Positions 1 through 8,198 of a stretch of 64,000 nucleotides of DNA are shown here, piece after piece (the stretch's first letter is position 1; every line of letters starts with the position of its first letter). The notes beneath the pieces are model-generated. The model did no database searches and was not told the DNA's origin. It was given only the letters and a program-made list of their open reading frames with translations. Source of the DNA: Ignavibacteria bacterium (GTDB lineage: Bacteria; Bacteroidota; Ignavibacteria; Ignavibacteriales; SURF-24); contig JAAXKQ010000017.1 of NCBI GenBank assembly GCA_025612245.1, positions 61,322-125,321 on the forward strand. Direction: 5' to 3'. A program made the position numbers and the translations under genes.

Positions 1-344
1 CAATTCCAGACAGCATTATTGAGTCCGCCCGCATCGACGGGGCAGGCGACTTCCAGATCTATTCCAGGATAATTCTTCCCCTGTTAAAGCCGATCCTTGT
101 GACGCTGACGATTTTTACGTTCATGGGTACGTGGAATGACTTCCTCTGGCCACTTATTTCACTTACCGACAGCAACATGTATACTCTCCCGGTTGCGCTT
201 TCTAGCCTGATGAGGGAGCACGCAAAAGATCCTGAGCTGATGATGGCTGGTTCCGTCATTACAATTGTTCCCGTCCTGATAGTCTTTCTGGTGCTGCAGA
301 AGCATTACATAAAAGGAATTATGCTGGGAAGCGTTAAGGGGTAG
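1..344 (+). CDS. Sugar ABC transporter permease, MalG type (5' end missing)
   Basis: Only the C-terminal ~113 residues are inside the window; the reading frame is open to base 3 and the gene starts upstream. It shows the EAA loop of binding-protein-dependent permeases (ESARIDGAG, then ILPLLKP), which docks on the cytoplasmic ATPase, followed by two hydrophobic segments and the typical MalG-family tail with WNDFLWPL and an ending IKGIMLGSVKG. It would be the inner-membrane subunit of an oligosaccharide importer, probably with a partner permease and binding protein upstream. Its position before glycan hydrolases and a LacI regulator suggests import of the products they release. The substrate cannot be read from this fragment. 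Confidence 0.93.
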   Translation, partial: IPDSIIESARIDGAGDFQIYSRIILPLLKPILVTLTIFTFMGTWNDFLWPLISLTDSNMYTLPVALSSLMREHAKDPELMMAGSVITIVPVLIVFLVLQKHYIKGIMLGSVKG

Positions 345-467
345 GGCAGGGCAGTCCCAAATTAAACATCCCGAATGGAGTACGGCATCTTCCTTCACAA
401 AAAAATGAAATTATCCGGCAAAAATTGAATTTTCTTGACTCGAGGAATTAAAATAGCTAACTTTGAA

Positions 468-489
468 GGGATGTAAACGTATACATCCC
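468..489. promoter_or_regulatory. LacI-type operator upstream of the first glucanase
   Basis: A 22-bp inverted repeat with outer arms GGGATGTA and TACATCCC and a core TGTAAACGTATACA. The core differs by one base from the core of the perfect palindrome in front of the LacI gene in this window (5157-5174). It lies about 90 bp before the preferred start codon at 580, where a repressor could block transcription. Binding is inferred. Confidence 0.75.
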
Positions 490-579
490 TTTTCTTTTTA
501 AGTTAAAATGCACGCGTGTCTTGTTGAAATTTGTGTGTCTGTAGTTAATTTTTCAGCTCAAAAAAACAGGCATCCGGGA

Positions 580-1950
580 ATGAAAGACTTTCGAGTATTC
601 TCTTTAACTATTTTTCTACTGTTGACCTTGCCCAAATGCCTTGCGGCGCAGGAATATCCTTACCGGGGAAGCATTCACTATAATTTTACTCCTGAAGAAA
701 ACCAGTTCCTCGATACGCTTGAAAGGAGAACATTTGATTATTTCTGGCAGGAGTGCAACCCTTCAAACGGCCTGGTAAAGGACCGCTCTGTTGAAACTTC
801 ACCCGCAAGCATCGCTGCCACGGGCTTTGGAATTGTTGTCTGGGCAATTGGTGCCGGGAATAACTGGATCTCAAGGCAGGAGGCAGAAGAAAGAACGCTC
901 AGCTTACTCAGGTTTCTTTTTGCTTCAGAGCAGTCGGAAAGTCCCGATGCAACAGGCTACAAAGGCTTTTATTACCACTTTCTTAACATGCAAACGGGTA
1001 AAAGAGAGTGGAACTGTGAGCTTTCAACAATTGATACGGCGTGGCTTCTGGCTGGCGTGAGGTTTGCAAGGCAATTCTACTCCGGGAAGAATAAAGCGGA
1101 AGAGGAAATAAGAACGCTTTCAGATAAGATTACTTCACGGGTGGACTGGGACTGGAGCGTACTTAAGCAGGGGAAGTATTCAGGGTTTATCGCTCAGGGA
1201 TGGAGGCCCGAAAAGGGTTTCCTGGATTTGGGATGGTTCGGCTACAATGAATCGCTCTTCCTTTTTATTGTGGCCTCGGGAAGCACGCTAAGCAACCCAA
1301 TCCCGGTCTACAATAACTGGCTCAGCACTTATGCATGGATAAATCCTTACCCGGAGCTTTCGCACTTTCTATTCCCGCCTCTTTTCGGGCACCAGTATAG
1401 CCATATGTTTATTGATTTCAGGAACGTCGCGGACATGAAGCTGAAAGAAAAAGGAATAGATTATTTTGAAAATTCCAGGCGGGCTGTCCTCTGCCAGAGA
1501 AAGTATGCTTCTGAAAACCCTTTCAAAAGGAAAGGCTACGACTCTCTTTGCTGGGGAATGACGGCCTCCGACGGGCCTTCCCATAACGGTTATATCGGAT
1601 ATGCGGCACGCGGAACAAGCGGCAAGGGCTTTGAGCATGACGATGACGGAACCATTGCTCCCACGGCTGCCGCAGCCTCAATTCCATTTGCTCCGGAAAT
1701 ATGCATGAAAACAATAAAAAATATGTATGAAAAGTACGGACAGCTTGGACTCTGGGGAAGGTACGGCTTTGTGGATGCCTTTAACCCGGATGCCAACTGG
1801 GTTGACAGTGATTACCTTGGCATAGACCAGGGTCCCATCATAATAATGATTGAAAACCTCAGAACTGGCCTGGTCTGGAAAGAAATGATGAAAGATGAGG
1901 TAGTTCTTGCAGGCTTGAAAAGGCTGCAGTTCCAAGCGTACTACCAATAA
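580..1950 (+). CDS. Secreted PF10091-type glucanase (candidate GH144 endo-beta-1,2-glucanase)
   Basis: A 456-residue protein beginning with a signal peptide (MKDFRVFSLTIFLLLTLP...CLAAQ). The rest is one PF10091 'glycoamylase-like' (alpha/alpha)6-barrel domain, from FLDTLERRTFDYFWQE at the start through ATGFGIVVWAIG, STIDTAWLLAG, ASDGPSHNGY and IDQGPIIIMIENLRTG at the end. PF10091 includes the GH144 endo-beta-1,2-glucanases and the GH189 part of cyclic beta-1,2-glucan synthases, so a beta-1,2-glucanase is the best guess, not a certainty. I chose ATG 580 because the longer frame from 508 would put 24 polar residues before the signal peptide. It is followed after 22 bp by the next glycosidase and preceded by a LacI-type operator. 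It has no T9SS sorting domain, unlike the related enzyme at 17384-19804. Confidence 0.85.
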   Translation: MKDFRVFSLTIFLLLTLPKCLAAQEYPYRGSIHYNFTPEENQFLDTLERRTFDYFWQECNPSNGLVKDRSVETSPASIAATGFGIVVWAIGAGNNWISRQEAEERTLSLLRFLFASEQSESPDATGYKGFYYHFLNMQTGKREWNCELSTIDTAWLLAGVRFARQFYSGKNKAEEEIRTLSDKITSRVDWDWSVLKQGKYSGFIAQGWRPEKGFLDLGWFGYNESLFLFIVASGSTLSNPIPVYNNWLSTYAWINPYPELSHFLFPPLFGHQYSHMFIDFRNVADMKLKEKGIDYFENSRRAVLCQRKYASENPFKRKGYDSLCWGMTASDGPSHNGYIGYAARGTSGKGFEHDDDGTIAPTAAAASIPFAPEICMKTIKNMYEKYGQLGLWGRYGFVDAFNPDANWVDSDYLGIDQGPIIIMIENLRTGLVWKEMMKDEVVLAGLKRLQFQAYYQ

Positions 1951-1972
1951 AATACAACCAAAAGTGACATAA

Positions 1973-4900
1973 ATGAAATTTTTTAAGCACCTGTTATACA
2001 CTGCCGTGTTCATTCTTGCCTGCACGCTGCAAAAATCCTTTTGCCAGGAGGTAATGCTGGATGACTTTGAATCCGTAAGCGGCTGGACAGCCTCCGCTTC
2101 AGAAGGCGTGGAAATTTCAATCCTGCCTGGCATAGGCTTAAATGGAAACTGCATTGAAATTAAATATAACTTCACGCATGGCGCCGGATACTGCGGAATT
2201 CAGAAAGTCCTGCCCCTAAAGCTTCCGGAAAACTACAGGTTTTCCTTTTATATAAAAGGGGATTCCCCGGACAATAACCTGGAATTCAAGCTTACTGATA
2301 AATCGGGAGAAAACGTCTGGTGGCTGAACCAGAGAAAGTTCAGGTTTCCGGGCAACTGGACAAAGCAGGTAATAAAGAAAAGGAACATCAGCTTTGCCTG
2401 GGGGCCTACCGACAATAAAGAGCTAAAGGAATCATACGCTCTTCAGTTCTATATATCTTCTTCTTCTGGAGGAAAAGGTGTCATATTCCTGGACGGGCTT
2501 ACATTTGAGATACTTGAGGCTCCTTCAGCTGAAAAACCTGTTCCGGAATTTTCAATGGATAAGATTAAAGCCTCACTACCGGCTTCAATTCCCGAAGGAA
2601 AGGCCTTCACGATAGATCTTGGCAAGCACTATGAATATGGCGGGCTTATTCTTAAGTGGGATGAAGCTAAATTCCCGTCAAGCTATAAGGTTATGGCCTC
2701 AGATAATGAGAATTCGTGGTATGAAATCTATAGAGTAAAAAACGGGCAAGGGGGCTTAAGATTCCTGGACCTGAAGGGAAATGAATCCCGTTACATCAGG
2801 CTCGACAGCCTGGAAAGTGCGCATGGAAATTCTTTGCTTCTGAATGGCTGTGAAATAATGGATTACACCTTTACAGAAGAGCCGGAGAACTTCTTCCGTG
2901 AAATTGCCCGCCATAATAAAAGGGGATTATATCCGAGGTATCTCTACGATGAACAACCCTACTGGACGATTAGCGGCGTAAGCGGAGACAGGAAAAAGGC
3001 TCTCATTGGTGAGGATGGAGCCGTGGAAGTAGATAACAGTTCATTTTCACTGGAGCCCTTTATTTATTCCGGCGGGAGGCTCATCTCGTGGAATGAGGCG
3101 AATATTTCGCAGGAGCTGGAAAAAGGATATCTGCCCATTCCACAAGTAAAGTGGTCACTTGACGGCCTGGAAATGGAAGAGAAGGTGTTTTCTTCGGGAG
3201 AAGCGGGAAATTCAAGCCTTATAATTGAGTACAGGCTGATGAACTGCAGAGCCGAAAAGCTCGACGGGGATCTTTTTATTTCATTAAGAGGCTTTCAGGT
3301 AAATCCTCCCTGGCAGTTCCTGAACACAAAGGGCGGAACTGCAAGGCTCGCGAAAATTGAATATAATGGCGGCATATGCAAGGTTAATGACGAAAAAGTA
3401 ATTATACCTTTAAGCACGCCGGATGGCTTCGGTGCAACGGAATTCGATTCGGGGGAGATAACGGAATATCTGTCTAAAGACAGCCTCCCATCGTATACTT
3501 CGGTAATCGACACCAGGGAAAGAGCCTCGGCATCATACAGGTACCGCTTTAGTCTGGGAGCAAATGAGGAAAAAACGGTTGCGTTCCTTATCCCTTATTA
3601 CGCGCTTGAAATTCCTGAGGCGGTTAAAGATCCTGCTAACTTTCTGACGCGGGAGCTGAAAAAGACCGAGGACTTCTGGCAGGAGAAATTAAACGGGGTT
3701 ACACTTTGCCTCCCGGATTCGATGCTCGTTAAGGTTCTAAAGTCAAACCTGGCCTACATTTTAATTAACCGCGACAGTCTGGCCCTGCAGCCCGGCAGCA
3801 GGAGCTACAAGCGCGCCTGGATCAGGGATGGATCCTTAATTTCAGCGGCCTTGCTCAGAATGGGACTTTCCAGGGAGGTAAAAGAGTTTATCGACTGGTA
3901 TTCAAAATACCAGTTCGAAAGCGGAAAAGTCCCCTGTGTTGTAGATGAGCGCGGGGCGGATCCGGTGGATGAGAACGACAGCAACGGGGAATTTATATAC
4001 TTGGTAATGGAATACTATCGGTTTACACAGGATAGCACTTTTCTAAAAGACAAATTCCCGGGTATCGTAAAGGCGGTGAACTATATAGATATGATGACCC
4101 AAAAGTGCAAGGCAGATGAGTTTCTTGGTAACGGTAAAAAGGTATTCTTTGGCCTCATGCCTGAATCCATCAGTCACGAAGGCTACTCTTCCAAAGCAAT
4201 GCATTCATATTGGGACGACTTTTTTACCTTAAAGGGGCTGAAAGATGCCGTTGAAATGGCAGGGGTAATCAAGGAAAAAGAGTGTGAAGATAAATGGAGC
4301 ATTTTAAGAGATGAGTTCCGGAAGGATCTCTACGGCTCAATTACCCTGGCCATGAATAGCAAGAAAATCCAATACATCCCGGGCTGTGCCGAGCTCGGGG
4401 ACTTTGACGCCACTTCAACTGCAATTGCCTTTTACCCGTGCGGTGAAATGGAAAATCTTCCCGTGCCTTATGCCGATTCCACATTCAGCATATATTACAG
4501 AAATTTCAGTCAGAGGCTTCAGTCAAGCTGGGTAAATTACACCCCGTATGAGCTCAGGCTGATGAATCCCTTTACGCTAATGGATAAAAAAAGCAGTGCC
4601 CACAGCCTCCTGGAATTCTTCCTCGCTTCTTTGCGCCCCAAGGGCTGGAATGCCTGGGCTGAGGTGGTCTGGATGGGCTACAGAACTCCTGGCTTCATAG
4701 GGGATCTGCCTCATACGTGGGTAAGTTCAGAATACATAAATGCCATAAGGAACATGTTGGCGTATGAGACCGGTAGTGGAGAACTCTTGCTGGCGATGGG
4801 AGTAAAGGAAGAGTGGCTTAACGGAGACGGCCTTAGAGTCCGGAATCTTCCAACCCATTTCGGAATAGTCAGTTACAGCATGAAAAAGGAAGGTGATAAG

Positions 4901-5089
4901 GTGAGGATATTAGTTGACGGAGAGGAGAGCATTTTGAAGAAAAGCAGCTCGGTTGAGATACTAAATCCTTATGAAAACGTTCCCACTGAAGTAAAAATAA
5001 ACGGCAATGAGGGGGTATCTCAAGCGGGGAACAAAATAAAAATTTTTCATTTTCCTACAGAAATATATTTGAATTTTAAAAAGAATTAA
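1973..5089 (+). CDS. Large secreted six-hairpin-type glycoside hydrolase with N-terminal carbohydrate-binding-like domains
   Basis: A 1038-residue exported protein (signal peptide MKFFKHLLYTAVFILACTLQKSFCQ). Residues ~25-180 look like a CBM11-type beta-sandwich (DDFESVSGW...FRFPGNWTKQV), and ~205-295 like a discoidin/F5-8C-type module (IDLGKHYEYGGLILKWDE...RYIRLDSLE). A beta-sandwich linker follows. Residues ~590-930 form a helical catalytic-looking region with KRAWIRDGSLISAALLRMG, DENDSNGEFIYLVMEYYRF and WAEVVWMGYRTPGFIGDLPHTW. The WIRDGS segment and its acidic follow-up resemble (alpha/alpha)6 glycosidases such as GH15/GH63/GH78 relatives, but I cannot fix the family. It is 22 bp downstream of the PF10091 enzyme and probably co-transcribed, acting on the same polysaccharide outside the cytoplasm. 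Confidence 0.75.
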   Translation: MKFFKHLLYTAVFILACTLQKSFCQEVMLDDFESVSGWTASASEGVEISILPGIGLNGNCIEIKYNFTHGAGYCGIQKVLPLKLPENYRFSFYIKGDSPDNNLEFKLTDKSGENVWWLNQRKFRFPGNWTKQVIKKRNISFAWGPTDNKELKESYALQFYISSSSGGKGVIFLDGLTFEILEAPSAEKPVPEFSMDKIKASLPASIPEGKAFTIDLGKHYEYGGLILKWDEAKFPSSYKVMASDNENSWYEIYRVKNGQGGLRFLDLKGNESRYIRLDSLESAHGNSLLLNGCEIMDYTFTEEPENFFREIARHNKRGLYPRYLYDEQPYWTISGVSGDRKKALIGEDGAVEVDNSSFSLEPFIYSGGRLISWNEANISQELEKGYLPIPQVKWSLDGLEMEEKVFSSGEAGNSSLIIEYRLMNCRAEKLDGDLFISLRGFQVNPPWQFLNTKGGTARLAKIEYNGGICKVNDEKVIIPLSTPDGFGATEFDSGEITEYLSKDSLPSYTSVIDTRERASASYRYRFSLGANEEKTVAFLIPYYALEIPEAVKDPANFLTRELKKTEDFWQEKLNGVTLCLPDSMLVKVLKSNLAYILINRDSLALQPGSRSYKRAWIRDGSLISAALLRMGLSREVKEFIDWYSKYQFESGKVPCVVDERGADPVDENDSNGEFIYLVMEYYRFTQDSTFLKDKFPGIVKAVNYIDMMTQKCKADEFLGNGKKVFFGLMPESISHEGYSSKAMHSYWDDFFTLKGLKDAVEMAGVIKEKECEDKWSILRDEFRKDLYGSITLAMNSKKIQYIPGCAELGDFDATSTAIAFYPCGEMENLPVPYADSTFSIYYRNFSQRLQSSWVNYTPYELRLMNPFTLMDKKSSAHSLLEFFLASLRPKGWNAWAEVVWMGYRTPGFIGDLPHTWVSSEYINAIRNMLAYETGSGELLLAMGVKEEWLNGDGLRVRNLPTHFGIVSYSMKKEGDKVRILVDGEESILKKSSSVEILNPYENVPTEVKINGNEGVSQAGNKIKIFHFPTEIYLNFKKN

Positions 5090-5156
5090 TTAATTTTTCT
5101 CCAGGGCATAATAAAGTACATTGTAAGTCACTGATTTTTTGAACTGTATATATTGT

Positions 5157-5174
5157 CGTGTAAACGTTTACACG
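5157..5174. promoter_or_regulatory. Perfect LacI-family operator overlapping the regulator's leader
   Basis: CGTGTAAACGTTTACACG is an 18-bp perfect palindrome with the central CG typical of LacI/GalR-family sites. It ends 10 bp before the start codon of the LacI-family gene, overlapping or touching its ribosome-binding region (GGAG at 5174-5177), which fits autorepression. Its core matches the site at 468-489. Confidence 0.85.
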
Positions 5175-5184
5175 GAGCTGAAAA

Positions 5185-6210
5185 ATGACGGTTACAATCA
5201 AGGAATTAGCCGGAAGGGCCAAAGTATCAATTGCCACGGTTTCCCGGGCGCTAAACAATGATCCAAAAGTAAAACCGGAGACCAGAGACCTCATTCTCAG
5301 TCTCGCCAGCCAGCTTGAATACAAACCTAATATTCTTGCCAGGAATTTTGTCAAGAAAAAATCCAATATAATAGGAATTGTGCTCCCCGAGGCCGTGGAC
5401 GGGTTTTTTACCGAATTCATCAGGGGAATTGGGGAAGTGGCCTGCGCTTCGGGCTACAACACCATGATTGCCGATACACACAAGGAACGCACGATAATTG
5501 AATCTATTAATAACTTCTCGGCAAGGGGAGTCGTGGACGGAATTATACTCATGGCGCCGTCTTTAACCGACCGTCTTAAAAATGCCCTCTCCAGGTGCGA
5601 AATACCCGTCGTCATAATCAGCGGTAGCAACGACCTGGAGGAATATGATACTGTTGGGATAGACAATTTTCAGGGAGCGTACTCAATTACTGATTACCTC
5701 ATAAAAAGCATGGGCTACAAAAAGATTGCCCACATTACAGGTCCCGCACTCAATGCAGACGCCCTGGACAGAAAAGCCGGTTACCTGAAAGCACTTCAGG
5801 ATAACGGCCTTTTTGTTTGCGAGGATTGGATAATTGACGGGGATTTTACCGTCAAGGGCGGACAGAATGCATGCCTCAGGCTGCTCAGCCTGCCGGAAAA
5901 GCCCGAAGCAATTTTTGCTTCAAATGATATGACTGCGATCGGATGTTATAAAGCCGTAGAATCCTTTGGACTCAAAATACCGGATGATGTTGGTATAGCA
6001 GGTTACGACGATGTCTTTGTTAGTCAGTTCTTAACACCCAGGCTCACAACCGTACACGTACCGATTCAGGAGCTTGGGCGGACCTCCGCAATTCTGCTGA
6101 CGCAGAGAATTAAGGAGGGTAAAAAATTTCAGGAAGGTATTCTAAAGAGAAAGCACATAAAAATATCTACCGGCGTTGTTGTCGGTAAGTCCTGTAAATT
6201 TCATGACTAA
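5185..6210 (+). CDS. LacI/GalR-family transcriptional regulator
   Basis: 341 residues, the usual LacI-family length. The N-terminal helix-turn-helix is clear (TIKELAGRAKVSIATVSRALNN, residues ~4-25), followed by the hinge helix region YKPNILARNF and a periplasmic-binding-protein-like effector domain beginning IIGIVLPE, with later landmarks AHITGP, IFASNDMTAIG, VGIAGYDDV and PRLTTVHVPIQELG. It should bind a sugar or glycoside derived from the local polysaccharide and control the neighbouring genes. A perfect palindromic operator sits directly upstream, and a near-copy precedes the glucanase at 580. The GGAG ribosome-binding site is well spaced from ATG 5185. The effector is unknown. Confidence 0.95.
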   Translation: MTVTIKELAGRAKVSIATVSRALNNDPKVKPETRDLILSLASQLEYKPNILARNFVKKKSNIIGIVLPEAVDGFFTEFIRGIGEVACASGYNTMIADTHKERTIIESINNFSARGVVDGIILMAPSLTDRLKNALSRCEIPVVIISGSNDLEEYDTVGIDNFQGAYSITDYLIKSMGYKKIAHITGPALNADALDRKAGYLKALQDNGLFVCEDWIIDGDFTVKGGQNACLRLLSLPEKPEAIFASNDMTAIGCYKAVESFGLKIPDDVGIAGYDDVFVSQFLTPRLTTVHVPIQELGRTSAILLTQRIKEGKKFQEGILKRKHIKISTGVVVGKSCKFHD

Positions 6211-6273
6211 AAAGTTAGGAAAATTACCGCTGTTCTAAACAATTAACCCAATCTATACTAAAGGAGTAGGCCT

Positions 6274-8016
6274 ATGAAGAAGACCTTTCTATTTGTGCTG
6301 CTGCTTGGTTTGTCCATGGCGGCAACAATTCAGAATTCTTATGCCCAGGGGCATAAAGACCCAAAATACTTACAGGTTGTTTCTACGGAAAAACCCCTGG
6401 TTATTGACGGCAAACTGAACGAAACCGACTGGCAGAGAAGGTTCGATTATCTTATCTTCGGCAAAAAGACCAAGCCCGGCGACGTTGAATACACCGTAAC
6501 CAATGGCATTATCGTAGATACGGGATATGTAGATACCACAATCTGCCAGGTAAAGTTTATGCACAGGGGGCTCGATCTTTATATCTCCCTGAACTCTAAC
6601 GACAACTCTATCTGCAGAAGGTCAACGGGCTGGGAAGGTGACGGCATGTTCATGAAAATGAAAGACGCAAAGGGAAACCCGCAGGAATTTAAGCTCTACT
6701 ATAATCTTGCAGGCACAAACGCCCCTCTGCACGTCGAAACTCCCGGATCTTACAAAAATTCGGCCGAGGGCGCCGGAATTGCAAGGGGAATTGTAAACGT
6801 CATTAATCCTCCCGATACCGGTTATACGGCTGAAATGGTAATCCACCTTGATTCTCTTGGCTACACAGATCCTTACAGCGACATCCCTGTTTTGATTAAT
6901 ATCTTTGATCCTAACGGATTTACAGATACTACCATGACAGGCTCTTACTTCAAGAGCTGGTGGGGAAGCGAATGGGGAACAACTGATGACTCCGGCTGGA
7001 GAATCTTAAGGCTTGCTGATCCGCCCTTAAAGAATGCAATTAAGGTCGATACCGCGATCAATCTGGACGGAAAACTGGACGAGACTTTCTGGTCGAAGGC
7101 TGAATCAATCGTAATTGGTGAAGGCAGCAACACAAGCACCGGCGGATACTACATGCAGTGGACAGATACAAACAACACTTACAGGCCAAAGACCATGTCG
7201 AGGGTTAAATTTGCTCACAAGGGAACCGACCTTTACGTAGGCGTTGAATCCGACGATAAATCCGTTACCAGATGGTCCTCCGGCTGGGAAGCCGACGGAA
7301 TGTTCCTCTGGATGACAAATAAGGGTGAAATTCCTGCTACAAGCCAGAGAATTGAAATCAAGAACATGTATTTTAAGGATAGTATCGGCGCACACACGGA
7401 ATTCCAAATGACAAACGTGCCTAACGGCGGAGCCGAGGGCACTTCCTATGAACCGGTTGGAACAATTACAGATTCTGAAATTGGCGGCCCTGATAAGGGT
7501 TACACGCTTGAGACTGTAATTCATACCGATATGTTCGGCTACAGCGAGGGCGATACCGTAAAGGTCAGCATCTGCATGTGGGATATACAGTACGGAGATA
7601 AAAACGCTCTTTCACAAGATACTTCCGACTATGCTCCTCACTGGTGGGGAACGCAGTGGGCCGATCCCAACTTTGAAAAATATTTCATGTACCGCGGCAT
7701 TGTACTTTCTGGCAATACATCGGGTGTTAACGACGGAAATTTAATTGCTCCCAAAGTTTATTCACTCGACCAGAACTATCCAAATCCATTCAACCCAAGT
7801 ACTACAATCAGGTATTCATTGCCTGAGAACGCAATGGTAAGCCTTAAGGTTTATGACGTAATTGGTAGAGAAGTGGCACGGCTTGTAAATTCAGAAATGA
7901 AAGCAGGCCTTCACGAGGTTCACTTCGACGCCTCCAGGCTCTCCAGCGGACTGTACTTCTATCAATTAAGCACAGACAAATTTGTTCAGACAAAGAAAAT
8001 GATGCTCATTAAGTAG
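6274..8016 (+). CDS. Secreted protein with two CBM9-like domains and a T9SS sorting domain
   Basis: 580 residues. A signal peptide (residues 1-25, ending SYAQG) is followed by two related CBM9/DOMON-like beta-sandwich domains: ~34-245, starting LVIDGKLNETDW, and ~255-470, starting INLDGKLDETFW. Each contains a VKFxHxGxDLYxxxxSxDxSxxRxSxGWExDGMF block, so they look like an internal duplication. The last ~85 residues are a complete type IX secretion C-terminal domain (NYPNPFNPST, YDVIGREVARLVN, SSGLYFYQL, ending KKMMLIK). CBM9-like domains usually bind glycans, so this is likely a surface glycan-binding protein; no catalytic motif is seen. A strong AAAGGAG ribosome-binding site precedes ATG 6274, and a hairpin terminator follows the gene. 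Confidence 0.88.
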   Translation: MKKTFLFVLLLGLSMAATIQNSYAQGHKDPKYLQVVSTEKPLVIDGKLNETDWQRRFDYLIFGKKTKPGDVEYTVTNGIIVDTGYVDTTICQVKFMHRGLDLYISLNSNDNSICRRSTGWEGDGMFMKMKDAKGNPQEFKLYYNLAGTNAPLHVETPGSYKNSAEGAGIARGIVNVINPPDTGYTAEMVIHLDSLGYTDPYSDIPVLINIFDPNGFTDTTMTGSYFKSWWGSEWGTTDDSGWRILRLADPPLKNAIKVDTAINLDGKLDETFWSKAESIVIGEGSNTSTGGYYMQWTDTNNTYRPKTMSRVKFAHKGTDLYVGVESDDKSVTRWSSGWEADGMFLWMTNKGEIPATSQRIEIKNMYFKDSIGAHTEFQMTNVPNGGAEGTSYEPVGTITDSEIGGPDKGYTLETVIHTDMFGYSEGDTVKVSICMWDIQYGDKNALSQDTSDYAPHWWGTQWADPNFEKYFMYRGIVLSGNTSGVNDGNLIAPKVYSLDQNYPNPFNPSTTIRYSLPENAMVSLKVYDVIGREVARLVNSEMKAGLHEVHFDASRLSSGLYFYQLSTDKFVQTKKMMLIK

Positions 8017-8043
8017 CCTGAAAAATAAGGTACTTTCCCGTTG

Positions 8044-8085
8044 ACAACAGGGGCAGTTTATACTGCCCCTGTTGTGACAATTATT
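8044..8085 (+). terminator. Strong hairpin terminator after the CBM9-like gene
   Basis: A perfect 14-bp stem, ACAACAGGGGCAGT (8044-8057) with ACTGCCCCTGTTGT (8062-8075), around a TTAT loop, followed by a moderately T-rich stretch. It separates the CBM9-like gene from the TonB-receptor operon. Confidence 0.8.
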
Positions 8086-8198
8086 TCTTGCTTTGAAGGT
8101 TCAGAAAATTGGAAGTTTAGGTGAACTGAATACCGAAAACGGCTCCTCTTTGACAAGACAGTTCTCAAAAAAAGAGACAATTTAACTGAAGGCCAGTT

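Noticed and set aside
508..579. Longer N-terminus for the first PF10091 enzyme
   Set aside because: It would place a 24-residue polar stretch before a normal signal peptide; ATG 580 is more likely.
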